Origin: Triatoma infestans
Taxonomy: Eukaryota; Arthropoda; Insecta; Hemiptera; Reduviidae
Assembly: GCA_011037195.1 (NCBI GenBank)
Contig: JAAEAF010006600.1
Location: 1 to 64,000, forward strand
Direction of reading: 5' to 3'
DNA: 64,000 nt
A program made the translations under genes and the position numbers. Position 1 is the first letter of the stretch, and each line of letters starts with the position of its first letter. Of this stretch, positions 22,735 to 34,000 are shown one piece after another. The notes beneath the pieces are model-generated. The model had not been told where the DNA came from. It made no database searches and saw only the letters and a list, made by a program, of their open reading frames with translations.

Positions 22735-23100
22735 AGTATACTAAATTTAATGAAATTTGTCGGTGTTTTATCAAAAAAATTTCGAAAACTGAAAAAACTT
22801 CAATAAACCGCACTTCCGGTTTACAAAGTTTCCTTGAAACGTGGAATTCTAACAATCTGTTTATTTCTATTAATTTTGTTTAGATGGTAGAATTGTATAA
22901 GCAACTAAGATAACACTTTAGAAGATAACATCCAAAATCCCCTTAAATGACTTTACCCGGAGAAATGTTGCGAATAGAAGTTGTAGCTCTTTGAATGTTT
23001 AGTTGACATACCAAGTTTAAAGAACTCAGAGGACCTCAACACGCGAATTTCCGGTGAAAACTCGTTATTCAAAATTTGACATGATTACAATCCTTTTTTT
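22735..23100 (-). repeat. Family A dispersed repeat, partial
   Basis: CGCACTTCCGGTTTACAAAG, CTAAGATAACACTTTAGAAG, CCGGAGAAATGTTGCGAATA, then GAATTTCCGGTGAAAACTCG and ATTTGACATGATTACAATCC. The middle between the unit and the outer end is deleted. Confidence 0.75.
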
Positions 23101-23184
23101 TGCACAGGTTTTTACCAAATTTTAGCTGTTGTCTTAAAATGAACTGAAGGTTACAAAAAGACACTTCTACACTCTTGACAAATA

Positions 23185-23475
23185 AACTATTCTCTTGAAA
23201 AATTTTACCAGGGCAATAACAACGGTCTCGGTTACATAAAACCAGTTTCAGCCCTTTTTCGAACTTAAATTTTTAAAAAAAGATACAAAAACTCATTCTG
23301 TAAAGTCGCAATTCCGGTTGATGCATTTTGACCGAAACCTTCGTGTCAGAAACGATAGTGCGGGTTTCCAAGTTTCAGCTTCCTATGATATTAAATTTTG
23401 AGGGATATTTTGTCTCTCTCAAACATGCACTCACATACGCACACCATTCTTACTAATAACAAGAGAAAGTAAAAT
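23185..23475 (-). repeat. Family A dispersed repeat, partial
   Basis: GTCGCAATTCCGGTTGATGC, CCGAAACCTTCGTGTCAGAA, CAAGTTTCAGCTTCCTATGA, then the terminal AACAAGAGAAAGTAAAATG. Confidence 0.75.
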
Positions 23476-23736
23476 GATTAATAAAAAGTAATTGGGAAAG
23501 TGTTGATTGTTGAAAGAATCTCAATTGAATGTTGTTAATTAATTTTAAAAGTAATTAGCTATGACGTCACCAAGCGACGGATGAAAACAATAAAGCTAGT
23601 GTTTCTATATATATAAGAAGAGCCAATAAAAGGTAGTTTTTGCTGTTTTGAAATACAAGATATTGTATAGAGAGGAGGATCTGTTAGAGTGGAGATTTTT
23701 ATCAGATGTTTGGAGTGTGTTACAATCTGTACCCTA

Positions 23737-23737
<1 letters not shown>

Positions 23738-23780
<43 letters not shown>
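23738..23780. repeat. (AC)n microsatellite
   Basis: About 21 uninterrupted AC units. Confidence 0.97.
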
Positions 23781-23784
<4 letters not shown>

Positions 23785-23966
23785 ACTGCCCCCTTCATGG
23801 AGATCTGTGTTGTGTTCCGTTGCACAGCCTTCCACAGCGTTTGCCAATCTCAGTGTACTTAGTATCATGTGAAGTATCGAGTACTTGTATCATTTACCAA
23901 CTGCTTTCTCTTCTTTTTTTTTCTCTTCTTTTATTTATTTATTCTTTCAAGATGTCAGTTGGTGTT

Positions 23967-24050
23967 GAAAACAGCTGTTGTTTGCCAGCCATTTTGAAAA
24001 TCTTTTTTGAAAACAGCTGTTATTTGGCAGTCATTATGAAAATCGTCTTT
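23967..24050. repeat. 42-bp tandem duplication, two copies
   Basis: GAAAACAGCTGTTGTTTGCC and GAAAACAGCTGTTATTTGGC begin 42 bases apart. Both are followed by AGYCATTWTGAAAATC. The copies differ at a handful of positions. Confidence 0.85.
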
Positions 24051-26244
24051 TTTTCTCTCTTTGCTAATTGTTGCATATTGTTGTTCATGACAAAGTAAGT
24101 TTATTTTCAATTCTTTTGTGTGGGTGTGTGTGTGTGCAAACTGTGTTGAATTATGTTCAAATGTAAATAGTTCTATACAGATACAAAAGATCAAAGAAAA
24201 GATCTGAAGAAATATTTCTTAAAAGAAAACTTCTCTGTTTCAAGTCATTTGGAGAATCCAGAAATGGCGAAAAGAAAAATGACTGTCTATCCATCAGTCA
24301 CGCTTTTTTTCCCGCTTTTCTTACGAAAACTGCCGAACATAATTCTTGATGACGTCGTATTTATTTACTATTTGTTCTAATTTGAATTCATAGCTGTAGA
24401 TTTTGTTGCAAAATGAAGCTGGAAACCGGGTTTCCGAAGTGATAGTAATCATAGTATTTTATCTACTAAAGTCCTTCCCCCACTCTCTTCAAGAGCACAT
24501 TACATTGGTTCATTACAATTTTGTTTCCATTAATCAATCAACGCAAGTAAGTGTGTAATGAAATTAGCAAATCTTTTGTTTATATTATCTAAATTCTAGA
24601 ATATTCTAAGGCATGGGGAAAACATTTAGACGATTTAAAATTTGTACCATTAACATTGCCGGATAGATAGAGCGCTGATTCATTTGGCTTTTAGTTTTTT
24701 TTGTGAAGCGGCCTATCTGTTTGAGATTATGGGAAGGAGTTTTGAAGGTATATCTTGGCTAATAAATCTGAATATAATAATAAAGTGAGAGTGACAAAGT
24801 GATAAATCCTATTTTTAGTTCTCTTTGTGTATAGAGCTCGCTGGCATCACAATAAGAGTTCTCTGCCTAACTACTGTATGGCATTTTCATTCTGGTCTAA
24901 TGTACGCTTTGGAACATTCTTCTTCCTCAGGCAATTCTTAATCTGAATAATATTTTTTCAACGGCACTTACTTCCCGCTGTATTATTATTATTTTTTTTT
25001 AATTTAAGGCGCGCCAAAATCTATGGACATCTGGAGCCTTGTCAGTGCACTGCCGATTTCCGGGACAGTGTTCTCTCGTTACAGACAACACTGTTCTGAC
25101 AAGAATGTAACCCGGCATCTTGGTGTGGTATAAAGAAGAAAATTCTAAAAAAATTGATGACCCCCAGAGGGGCTTAATTATTGCGGCTTCACTCTAATAA
25201 ACTGGATCGTCGAAGTGTACTGTCTGTAATTTCGGATGTGAAGAGGTCACTAATATCTGTTAAAACACTTTGGATTTTTTTTTTACATTAAACGTCAAGC
25301 TAATTATTAAGTTCAGTTAAGTTCTTTTCTATTTTGATGTATAATAAAACTTTATTAAATACGATAATTAAGATTCGTGAATAATAGGACAATGTGTTTT
25401 TCTAAACGAAAATATAACTGATCAATAGGTCAGCTGACCTCTATGCAAACAATTACTTTTTTAATAAAACAAAAAAATGAATCTGTAACACGTGTAGCGT
25501 GAGGTGACCTACACTTGCAACGTCCGCAGTGTTCACTTTTTTCATTCCCATGGTGTTGGAATAGAAAGGTAGCATCACCACATCTATGAGGCAGTAAATC
25601 GTTTGCGTCGATAGAGTCGTCACTGGGTTAAAAAAAATCATAGAATAGAGATAGGGGAGGAAAGGCTTTAGTAAATTGAGTGCCAGGAGTTTTATCTGGA
25701 ATCCAGCGGAATAGATGTAGGGATCATTTGGGTTACAGTTGCTGAATTCCTGGTTGAATGTTAGCGGCTAAGGCTATGTGTGTATGTGCGTGTTGAGTGA
25801 TTGGCCGGCGGCAGGGAGAGAGACTTATCCCCAGGAATAATCTAGCTTCTGGGTGATGTTCCACAACAAGGCAATAGTTCTCTTCAGCCGGTCAGGATAA
25901 ACGCTTGGCTACCCCAGGGCACAACGGTTAGTGACTAGTATAATGGAAACTCTCTGTGAAGGGTGCATTGACTCTATAGTTTACCGTCATCAAATAATAG
26001 CGTTTGAACATGTAATATATCGTTTTTTTGTTCCCAGTTTTAAACTACCCCGAGTCGGAAGTACTTTGTTTTCAGCCTATAATCTTCTTTAATGACTCCT
26101 TTTTTTCTCTCTTTTTTATAAAAAAATTACCACGTAATTATTCAAGATAAACAAAGTCTAATTGCCAGTAGCCATTAAAACCGAATGCCAATAATCTTCA
26201 TTGTCAAATCTAAATCGAAATCATTTCAATGAATTTAATTTTTC

Positions 26245-27224
26245 TTGATAACAAAATATCTGTTAATTATTAACTACAAATCAGATAAACTATACTACAA
26301 CGAGGTAGAATTAGAACAGGTAAAGGAATTCAACTATCTGGGGATCATATTCTCTAATTCCGGTGTTTTTGCCAAAGCTTTAAGTCATCCAAGCTCCAAG
26401 GCTAAAATAGCTACGGGTAGTGTTCTGAGTATTTGCTCTAGATCGAAAATTAGAGAATTGGATTCTAAAAGAAAACTTAACGAAGCTCTGATCACTAGTG
26501 TTTTGCTGTATGGAAGTCAAGTATGGAGTCTAAGGTACGTAAATGAGCTGGAGAAGGCTTCTTTAACTTTCTATAAGCGACACTTGCGCTTAGCGCAGTG
26601 TACCCCAAATTTTCTAATAAGATTGGAATGTGATCTTCTCCATATTTCTTATTATATATTGAAGATTGTCCTACGATAGTTAGCGCATATTTTGGGTTTA
26701 GAAGAAGAGAGATATTCTAAAATTTGCTATTACAAACTATTGGCGTTATCTAATGCTGGATTAAAAGACAATAAATATAATTGGGTATCACATTGAGACA
26801 TCTGTTACTCCCTATTCATTATTCAGATATAGTTTTTATCCAAGATAGCTGCACTCTAAATAAAATTATTCCGCATATATTACAAACATAAAAATTACCT
26901 TTTAAAAAAAGATCGAAATCAGTTATTAGAATCATAATATAGTCACTACTATAATAAGATATATACAATTCTAAAATAAATAATCCTTTTTATTTATCTC
27001 TCAATCTGCCGCTGGTTTTTACTCGTATATTGGCACAGATGAGAACCTCAGGAACTTATATATTGAAGTTAACAATTGATTCTGCTTCTGCTGTAATAGA
27101 TCAAAAATCAGCTTGTAAGCGCCGCAATTTACATTTACTCGAGAATTTAGAACATACCTTAGTTGGTTGCCCTGTTTACTCTCTTCTTAGACAGTATTTT
27201 AATATCAGTACAAATCAGTTTTGA
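26245..27224 (+). pseudogene. LINE reverse transcriptase, C-terminal remnant
   Basis: The open segment over 26245-26679 contains EFNYLGIIFSNSG, which is the conserved motif after the palm domain of LINE reverse transcriptases (NYLGI...). SVLLYGSQVWSLRY and the RLAQCTPNFLIRLE stretch follow; both resemble the thumb/connection part of arthropod LINE polymerases. The first codon is a TTG, so no real start is present. A stop at 26677 and several shifts follow. The last recognisable piece, up to 27224, has LENLEHTLVGCPVYSLLRQY, a C-terminal His/Cys motif. The YADD catalytic motif is missing because of 5' truncation. Confidence 0.75.
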
Positions 27225-27728
27225 TATATAAGTACGTTAGATCCTAAAACAATTACTGAAATAAAAAATTTTATAATTTTATTTATTATATTTTGAAATT
27301 TAGGCAAATTTTGTTGAATTAAACTAATAATATTAATATTTAATAAATATTATTATTAATCTGCTTAGTTTTATAAAAATAAGTTTTGGGTTAAATATAA
27401 AACACGTATTTGTATGAAGTATGGACCCTTTTAATTTAGTAATTGTAAAGAAATATCTTATTTTTATTTTTGTTTGATTACTTCTTAGTAAGAGATTTGT
27501 TTTGTACACTCGAAAATATTTGTTTATTAATTTTTAAGCAGCCACAACTTTCTATTACAATGTACATGGTATAATTTAATTTCTATCCAGATTTATTTTC
27601 ATTTTTTAGATCTTGTATTTTTTATATTTTTGTACTTTTCTTTTTATTTATTTTGTATTTTTTCTAATTTTTTTTCTTTTCTTTTATGTTTTAAGATTTT
27701 GTATGAAACTCTCCCTACTCCTTTGTAT

Positions 27729-27742
27729 GGGGCTCAAGCCCC
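27729..27742 (+). other. 3'-terminal hairpin of the LINE
   Basis: GGGG-CTCAAG-CCCC can form a 4-bp GC stem, extendable by the CT/AG bases inside. It sits about 30 bases before the A-rich end. 3' stem-loops are known to be read by some LINE reverse transcriptases. Confidence 0.5.
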
Positions 27743-27784
27743 TTGTAGAAACAAATAATAAATAAATATTAATTACAAATCACA

Positions 27785-27950
27785 CAGAGTTATTTTGGAA
27801 AATTTTCAGTTAAATTTGATGGTCCAATATATGAGTACACCAAGTGTAAAGAAAATCGTTAGAACAGTGCATTAAAACATCGCAAAAACTGAATGAAGAA
27901 CCCATTCATTACCGTAACACTTCCGGTAGAAAAATGGTGGCCTCAGAGTA
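27785..27950 (-). repeat. Family A fragment
   Basis: GTGTAAAGAAAATCGTTAGA, TCGCAAAAACTGAATGAAGA and CGTAACACTTCCGGTAGAAA are in family A order. Confidence 0.65.
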
Positions 27951-28329
27951 GAAATGACAGTCTGAACTGATAGAATGTTGGTACTTTCCTGAAGACTTCT
28001 CAAAGATTCTCAAAGACTGTTGTAGACTATTTGTCTAAGACTGTCCTTTGAGTCTAGCTAACACCGGTTATATACTTTTTGAAACTTCCTCTATCTTCTT
28101 CTTCCAGATTTCTTAGGGACTGAGGTAGGTGATAGTTTGTGGTAGGGGGGTGCCTTGTACCTTGGTGTTGATTGATTGTAGCTTGTTGATGATTTGGAAA
28201 CACAAACTATAATGAACGGAACTTTAGAAAATAGTGGGGACGTCCCCCCACCACCACCAATAACTCATACATTCAATTTTTTCGGCAAAAAGAAGTTACA
28301 GGTTTTTTTTATATGAATAAACGAGTAAA
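27951..28329. other. Unassigned stretch
   Basis: No gene or shared repeat seen; short local duplications of TCTCAAAGA near 28000-28020. Confidence 0.4.
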
Positions 28330-28800
28330 ACAATTTAAAAAGTCCGCTGTTGTTATTTTTAATAATATCACGGAAAGTCAGAATCGCGCCGAGAAATTCG
28401 CACTTCTTGTCAATCGATTTTCAATATCGATCGCAATTCTTGATCGAAATTTTAACAATATATTTAATTTCTGTTAACACTTTTACGAATGGTAGAAGTG
28501 GATAATAAACTATAGTAGACTAGATATCGACGATGACTCCAAAAAAAGGGGGAAATAGTCGAGGTTTCAAGTCATCTTTTCCCCAGATCCCATCTAAAAT
28601 TTGACGTAAGCTTCCTGTCGAATCCACTGGTGTTATCCAAATGGAATTTGTAATTTGAAGATTCTATGTTTGGGGGGGGGCTATCTACATACACACACAC
28701 ACACACACACACACGTACACTCTCCTAGTGATTAGGGGCCCTCAAAACATTTATTTCCTGTGAAAACTGAATTTGGACAACAGGACCAAATTCGCAATAA
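28330..28800 (-). repeat. Family A dispersed repeat
   Basis: AATTCGCACTTCTTGTCAATCG, CCAAATGGAATTTGTAATTT, an AC tract at 28691-28714, then AACATTTATTTCCTGTGAAA. Diverged but in order. Confidence 0.65.
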
Positions 28801-31149
28801 GAAGAAGAAAAAAAATGACTATAGATAAATGAATGACTTGCTCAGAGTAATATATGATAAGCGGAAATTAAGTTATCAGGACTTAGAGGATATCCATGGG
28901 CAGTTTGTAATATCCGGTCCAACATGGTGTTATTCTATTCTAGATGGTAGGTTCAGTAAATACTCTCAGAAAGGATGGGGTAATCATGGCTAGTCCAAGA
29001 AGTGCTACCTTAGCACAGTTTGCTAGGAGTTTCTTGATACTCTGACAACATACTAGTATACTGACTTTGTGTCCCTTATAGGTGTTGAGTTTTATGGTAT
29101 GCGTGCCTAATTAATGGACGTGTAGCATATTCACATTCTGGGATTTACACTAATAATTGTTAATTCAATAAATATTAATTGATAATTATAATCCTATTTA
29201 ATATAACATTATTGACATTATTAATGTCTAATTTCAATGTATCGCTTAAAGCGTCTCCAATCATACCAATTATTTGCACATAATTAATAATAATTGCAAA
29301 CAATAATAATTAATTCAATTAATAATAATTGCATTCCATTTGCATTTGCACCATTGTGTACTCTGGTAATGCGATTTCACGTAGTTAACGGAATTGAATT
29401 TATTTTTAGAGCGTATAGCTCTGATAATGCTCGTAATGATTTTAAACGCAATAAAATCAGCCGTTTTTAATTGGGTATTCTTCTTTAATTGAGTAACTAA
29501 CCTCAATACTGTTTGCGAAGGAATTTAACAAATTTAGATAGGGGTAGAATGCAAGTAATTTATCGATTATATATTTTCGTTTTATCAAAATGTTTTAACA
29601 AAAAAAATTTGTTGTGAAACACTAAGTTTCTCTGTATTTCACTAAGTTTTTAGTGTTTTTATATTTTGGAATATAGTCGTCTGTGAAGTGAACAATGTAA
29701 AAGTGTGTGTTTGTGTGTGTGTGTATTTGTGGTGAGCATTAATTACCCAAGTAGTTGTAAACATTCATTAATTCGGCGGGCCATATATGAGCAGTATGAT
29801 TATTAGGAAGTGTGGTGAACAGATTTTTGTAAGATAAGAGAGTTAGGGAATTGATCTATGCTCACGATTCAGTGGTATGTTGAATAACCAAAAGATACTG
29901 TCAGGATTTTACAGTTTAGACACCTAATAGGGACACACTAGATCGTTCAGGTTACAATGGATTTAGTTTTATTACACACCCTTTCAACATTTCTTAAATC
30001 TAACCACCAAACCAGTAAGGCGCTTTAATTACAATGATCAGTTTTATGTTTATCCTGTGTACAAATAGAAATCAGGAATAAATCTCATAAATTTATTTCG
30101 ATATTAATGCACAAAGAAAGCCTTGCAAAATGTCGTAAAATAATGATGATTTTTTTATTTATGTATTTATGTAATGTAATGTAAAAAAAAAATAGATAAA
30201 TTTAATTTCCCCCTCCAAAAAGATAAATACCTAAAAAAGCGTCGTTCCCCTTTAATAAAGATGGTCTTTCATTTTCTGTTTTTTGAAAAAATACGGAAAC
30301 CTGCTTAACACTGCCTTCATGATTAAAGAGATATAATATTTCTAGGGCAATTTAAGGCCACTATGAGCGAGTGGCTAGCCTGGTGTTGGTTGAGAGGTGG
30401 CATGTGTACAATAAGGGACCGAATTAATTCAGTAGGCAGTGAAGATTGAGTACTACGCTCAGTGTAAAAATCCCTATACTTTAGTTATCCAGGGCAGTTT
30501 TTGGGCTTTATAGTATATTAAAGCACTGTTCGTGAGTGTATGTATGTGTAAGCGTTTCTGTTAAAGATAAACTGTACTCCATATACGAAGTAACGAGCCG
30601 TTTCAACTGCTGTTGGCGGAGAAAAAGGAAACGACATTAATTTCTTTCCTCACCCTTCTCTTGACTGTCCAGAGTTTTGACCTTTCTCTTTAACAGCCAA
30701 CTGCCTCCTATATCACCAGTGTTACCAACAGATTCTAGAAACAAAATCTTTCTCTCTCACACACTTTCTCTCGCTCTATGTTTTTTTAACTGAATAAAAT
30801 GAATTTGGTCTTTTTCCGACCTATTTTCATTTGTCGGCCACTTTATTCAGGAGAATTGAAAAAGAAATGGCGCAGCTAATAATTTCTCTGTAAGACTGGA
30901 ACCGTTATCATGATCATTATATGTCATTTTAAAGATCGTTTCAGTACAGGTAACCCCCTCCAGAGGGAGTCGAGAGAAAGCCTTGTCTGTTTTTCACCTA
31001 TGACGCACTGGATATTAAGATACAGGTTAACAAGAACATCCTTGATTTTATAAGTTAACTCACGCAGACGGACTAATGTCCATGCAACACGTGTGTTTTT
31101 AACTGCACATCCGATGTAAATACTTTGATTAAATAAACGCTATTAATAT
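28801..31149. other. Non-coding stretch, no gene recognised
   Basis: AT-rich with many ATTAATAATAATTG-type repeats near 29150-29330. A degenerate family B-like end (AATTTGTTGTGAAACACTAA) lies near 29607. I recognise no gene. Confidence 0.45.
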
Positions 31150-31910
31150 TATTATTAAAAAGAAGATCCAGGAGCTGGAAATACGATACCTAAGAAAGGT
31201 AGAGGGAGAAATAAGACTTTAGGACCAAAAATTCAAAATTAAGGTACGCTCCAGGTCACCGTACCTAGCGCATAACGCCCAAACCGGTGTCTATGGTCAC
31301 TCAACCTTGCCTACAAAGTAGCGAGTTTCCATCTCTGCCACTGAAGGCGGACCTCTACATATCCGTCTAGTCCGGCGCATTATCGCTACTTCACGAGCAA
31401 ACTCAACAAAGTCTTTAAATTGATAGCCCTTTTCATTAACTCTTTACATTCTCCAGGCCAGTTCTCTCCCCTCCTTTTCAGCTTGAATTCCATGTGGATT
31501 CTTGCCTCATCGAGGAGAGGGCACCGGAAGAGAACGTAATGCACTGTGTCCCGTTCACCGCATTCGTAATTTGGGAATCTTTCAGTTCCAGTTCATGGAG
31601 CTTAGAATTGAACTTGCCGTGGCCCGGGAGATATTGCGTTACGGTTTGGGATAGCTCCAGCCAACGAATCGACAGTCTGTGATGCAGATTCGGGAAGAAC
31701 TCATATGCGATTCTCCTTGTCTCTGCTTTATCCCAGCGTCTTGGGCACTTCCCAATCTCGTACTCTCGGATCTTTTTCTTTGCGAGAGCAGGAGGCGTCT
31801 GACTCCAATCATTTCCTCACCATCAAGAACAATCATTTCTCCTTTTTTATACTTGTAGGTAAGGGCCCTCATCTCTAAAAGGAGATCAAGCGGCAACACA
31901 CTAGCGACCA
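31150..31910 (-). mobile_element. R1-like LINE, 5'-truncated 3' end
   Basis: The remnant begins abruptly at about 31910 with the C-terminal third of a LINE ORF2 and runs through the end of that frame into a short 3' tail. No endonuclease or polymerase motifs are present. Confidence 0.7.
31290..31910 (-). pseudogene. R1-clade LINE ORF2 C-terminus, broken
   Basis: Minus-strand fragments in shifting frames read VLPLDLLLEMRA, then GKCPRRWDKAETRRI, HRLSIRWLELSQTVTQYLPG and HGKFNSKLHELELKDS. CECGERDTVHYVLFRC and PLLDEARI follow. The order LP(I/L)DLL, W-D, YLPGHG.F, Cys-x-Cys...His...Cys and LF.CP is typical of the C-terminal region of R1-type LINE polyproteins. At least two frameshifts interrupt it, one near 31790 and one near 31580. 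The reverse transcriptase part is absent. Clade assignment is from motif order remembered for the family, not from a search. Confidence 0.75.
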
Positions 31911-32199
31911 CCTGTAAGAAAGACCACCTCTAAGAAACGTAGTGCACAAAAGAAAAAAAGCAGACCATGAATTACTTGGAAACAAGAGATGAAGGAATGA
32001 TTCCAAAGGCGAGGGATGGAGTCAAGAGATAAGAGATGGGAGAGCTGACTCAGGAGAGAGAAAACTGGTGGACGCGCAAGGATCTATCATAAATGATTAT
32101 GATGATGACACGCTGTTTTTTTTTGGAAATATTTTAAGAAATTCAAATAATTACCCTAGAACAATTACATTGAACCATTTATTTCTTTATTACTTCCTT
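31911..32199. other. Unassigned stretch
   Basis: Purine-rich near 31950-32060; nothing recognised. Confidence 0.4.
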
Positions 32200-32815
32200 T
32201 ATTGCTGACATCGAGGAAATATTGGAAATGTGCAAAGTTTTCGAAATTGAATTTTTCCGGAAATACAGGTTTCGAGGCTCTCTGTGAGCTGGGAAAGTGG
32301 TTTTTAGAAAATTGTGTTTGATGATGAAAGTATGTGGACAGCGTAGCCCAAAAATTCAAAGAAATTTAAACTATATCTGTTACATCCAAGGGATCCGCTC
32401 TGAAAATCATTTGAAAATTTCCTCATCCGGAGATATCACACATTAATGAACTTTTTTCCCCCAGTTTTTTGTGCAATGTCTCTGAAATGGTTCCAACGAT
32501 TTCCTCCTAAACTTCATAGGACTATCCCAACCCGCTTAGAACTATAATTTTTTTTTGTTTACCCATTTTTCTGGGAAAAATTCATTATAGAGAGGTTCTG
32601 GAGAAAGAGCGAATTCTAAAGTACTATTTCCAGATTGCATGGATGTTTCACGATTAATGGGAATTAAATTGGTTGCAAAAATTTACGAATTTGAAGAATA
32701 TCGATTTACCGGAAGTATGAATTTCGGGACCCATTAATATCCTATCACTTCTGTTTAAAACGTTTTTCAGCAAAAATTATTTTAGGATGTTTTGAAGAAG
32801 CTGGAACTTCAACGC
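32200..32815 (+). repeat. Family A, left arm of a 1.1-kb inverted pair
   Basis: The outer end carries AATTGAATTTTTCCGGAAAT, then unit 1 (TGGTTCCAACGATTTCC) and unit 2 (ATCGATTTACCGGAAGTATG). It ends in GCAAAAATTATTTTAGGATG. The arm lacks a clean terminal hairpin. Confidence 0.75.
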
Positions 32816-33313
32816 TGTCCTTCAAAAGTGCCCACCAATCTGTAATTTCTGCCGACTGTATAATATTCAAGATATGATATCATGCTTCTAATATGTATTA
32901 ATATTATGCAGATTGTTAAACCATATATTGTACTGGTACTTTAGAAGTAAGCATATCGCTACTGTTCCCCTAATAAAGCCCCAAAAAAAATTTCCTAAGA
33001 AAATGTTTCAAATTAAAGTGATGGGGGTATTTATGTGTGTGAGTGTGTGTGTAGATAGTACATGTCCGAAATCTTTGTGTCTGATGTGGTAGTGATACCT
33101 TAATGGAATACCAAGTTTCGAGCTTCCTGCAACTTTACGTTTTTGAGATATTTTGTTAATACACACACACACACATAAATACAGACCATTCATATTAATA
33201 TATATTTTTCGTATTAATGTATTTCTCCAAAAACCGGACTCCAAAACATGTGTTTCCGGGGAAAACTCAATTTCAAAAATCTGGCAACACGTCCTCTTAC
33301 TAGGGAGTAAGAG
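32816..33313 (-). repeat. Family A, right arm of a 1.1-kb inverted pair
   Basis: It starts near GCCCACCAATCTGTAATTTC and continues with GTACTTTAGAAGTAAGCATA and GTCCGAAATCTTTGTGTCTG. ATGTGTTTCCGGGGAAAACT follows. It ends in the cleanest terminal hairpin of the window at 33294-33313. Confidence 0.85.
33294..33313. other. Family A terminal hairpin
   Basis: CTCTTACT, loop AGGG, AGTAAGAG: a perfect 8-bp stem directly followed by AAAGTAAAA. Degenerate versions occur at the outer ends at 9475, 58553 and 61743. Confidence 0.85.
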
Positions 33314-33834
33314 AAAGTAAAAAAATATAATAACCTATATTTCGAGTAGGTTTCTCATATGCCATATGTTATTAATGCTTGCCTGCTTCAGTGTGTTTGC
33401 TTATATAGCCAAGTATGGAGATGGAAAGGAGGCGCTAGAGGCCGCAAATGGTTGAAAAGAAATCTAGTGTTTATCCAGCTCTCCACCAGGGCGCATTCTG
33501 ACTCTCCTTGTTGACACTAGTCTGCTCTTCACTATATATCTGTTGTCTTGCAAATACTCATCTATATTTCCCTTTTATTTTTTTTTGTATGATTTTTCTT
33601 TTCTTTTACTGGTTCAAAGCTCTAGTGGTTCCTGTAGAAACTAAACAATAATTGTTGAAGTGGTCTCCATATATACGCTATTGGTGACCTGCTTGCTTGC
33701 TGCTCCTCTTGACATGATGATGTTTGCTCTCCGTTTCCATAGTTACCATACTCGTTATAATTTAAATACAGCTACTTCTGTAACATTGATTTGGTTCATT
33801 TTAAAATGTCCACCTACCTTTTTTCTTTTTTCCC
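33314..33834. other. Unassigned stretch
   Basis: No gene or shared repeat recognised. Confidence 0.4.
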
Positions 33835-34000
33835 TATACTGCTGGTAAAAGAGAAACTAATGCGATCACGTTAAAAATTTTCTTTTGCAAACTGGCCAAA
33901 GATTTCATAGGAAATTTACGGAAATTCCCTCAGCATGAAATTTTTTCCAGGATAATTGCTTTTAGAAAAATTTTAAGTCCTCGTCAAGAAAACTTTCCCC
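33835..34000 (+). repeat. Family A fragment
   Basis: ACTGCTGGTAAAAGAGAAAC, TGCGATCACGTTAAAAATTT, then GAAATTTTTTCCAGGATAAT. Outer end joined to the end of a unit; the ACCGGAAATAC box is lost. Confidence 0.55.

Larger units (their letters stand above)
23476..26244. other. Non-coding stretch, no gene recognised
   Basis: Contains an AC microsatellite at 23738-23780, a 42-bp tandem duplication at 23967-24050 and a short AC/GT run near 24119. I read the frames around 24990-25200 and found no firm protein match. The rest shows nothing recognisable. Confidence 0.45.
26245..27770 (+). mobile_element. 5'-truncated LINE, unknown clade
   Basis: A C-terminal reverse-transcriptase region decays through 26245-27224. 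A long T-rich 3' untranslated region follows, then a GGGGCTCAAGCCCC hairpin at 27729-27742 and an A-rich AATAAATAAAT tail ending about 27770. 5' truncation with a tailed 3' end is the usual product of incomplete LINE reverse transcription. Confidence 0.75.

Noticed and set aside
23706..24098. 130-codon plus-strand open frame
   Set aside because: It reads through the AC tract as Thr-His repeats and continues into low-complexity hydrophobic sequence. No family recognised.
24990..25210. Possible Tc1-type transposase trace (DPQRGLIIAASL)
   Set aside because: Too short, with no helix-turn-helix or catalytic motif in any frame nearby.
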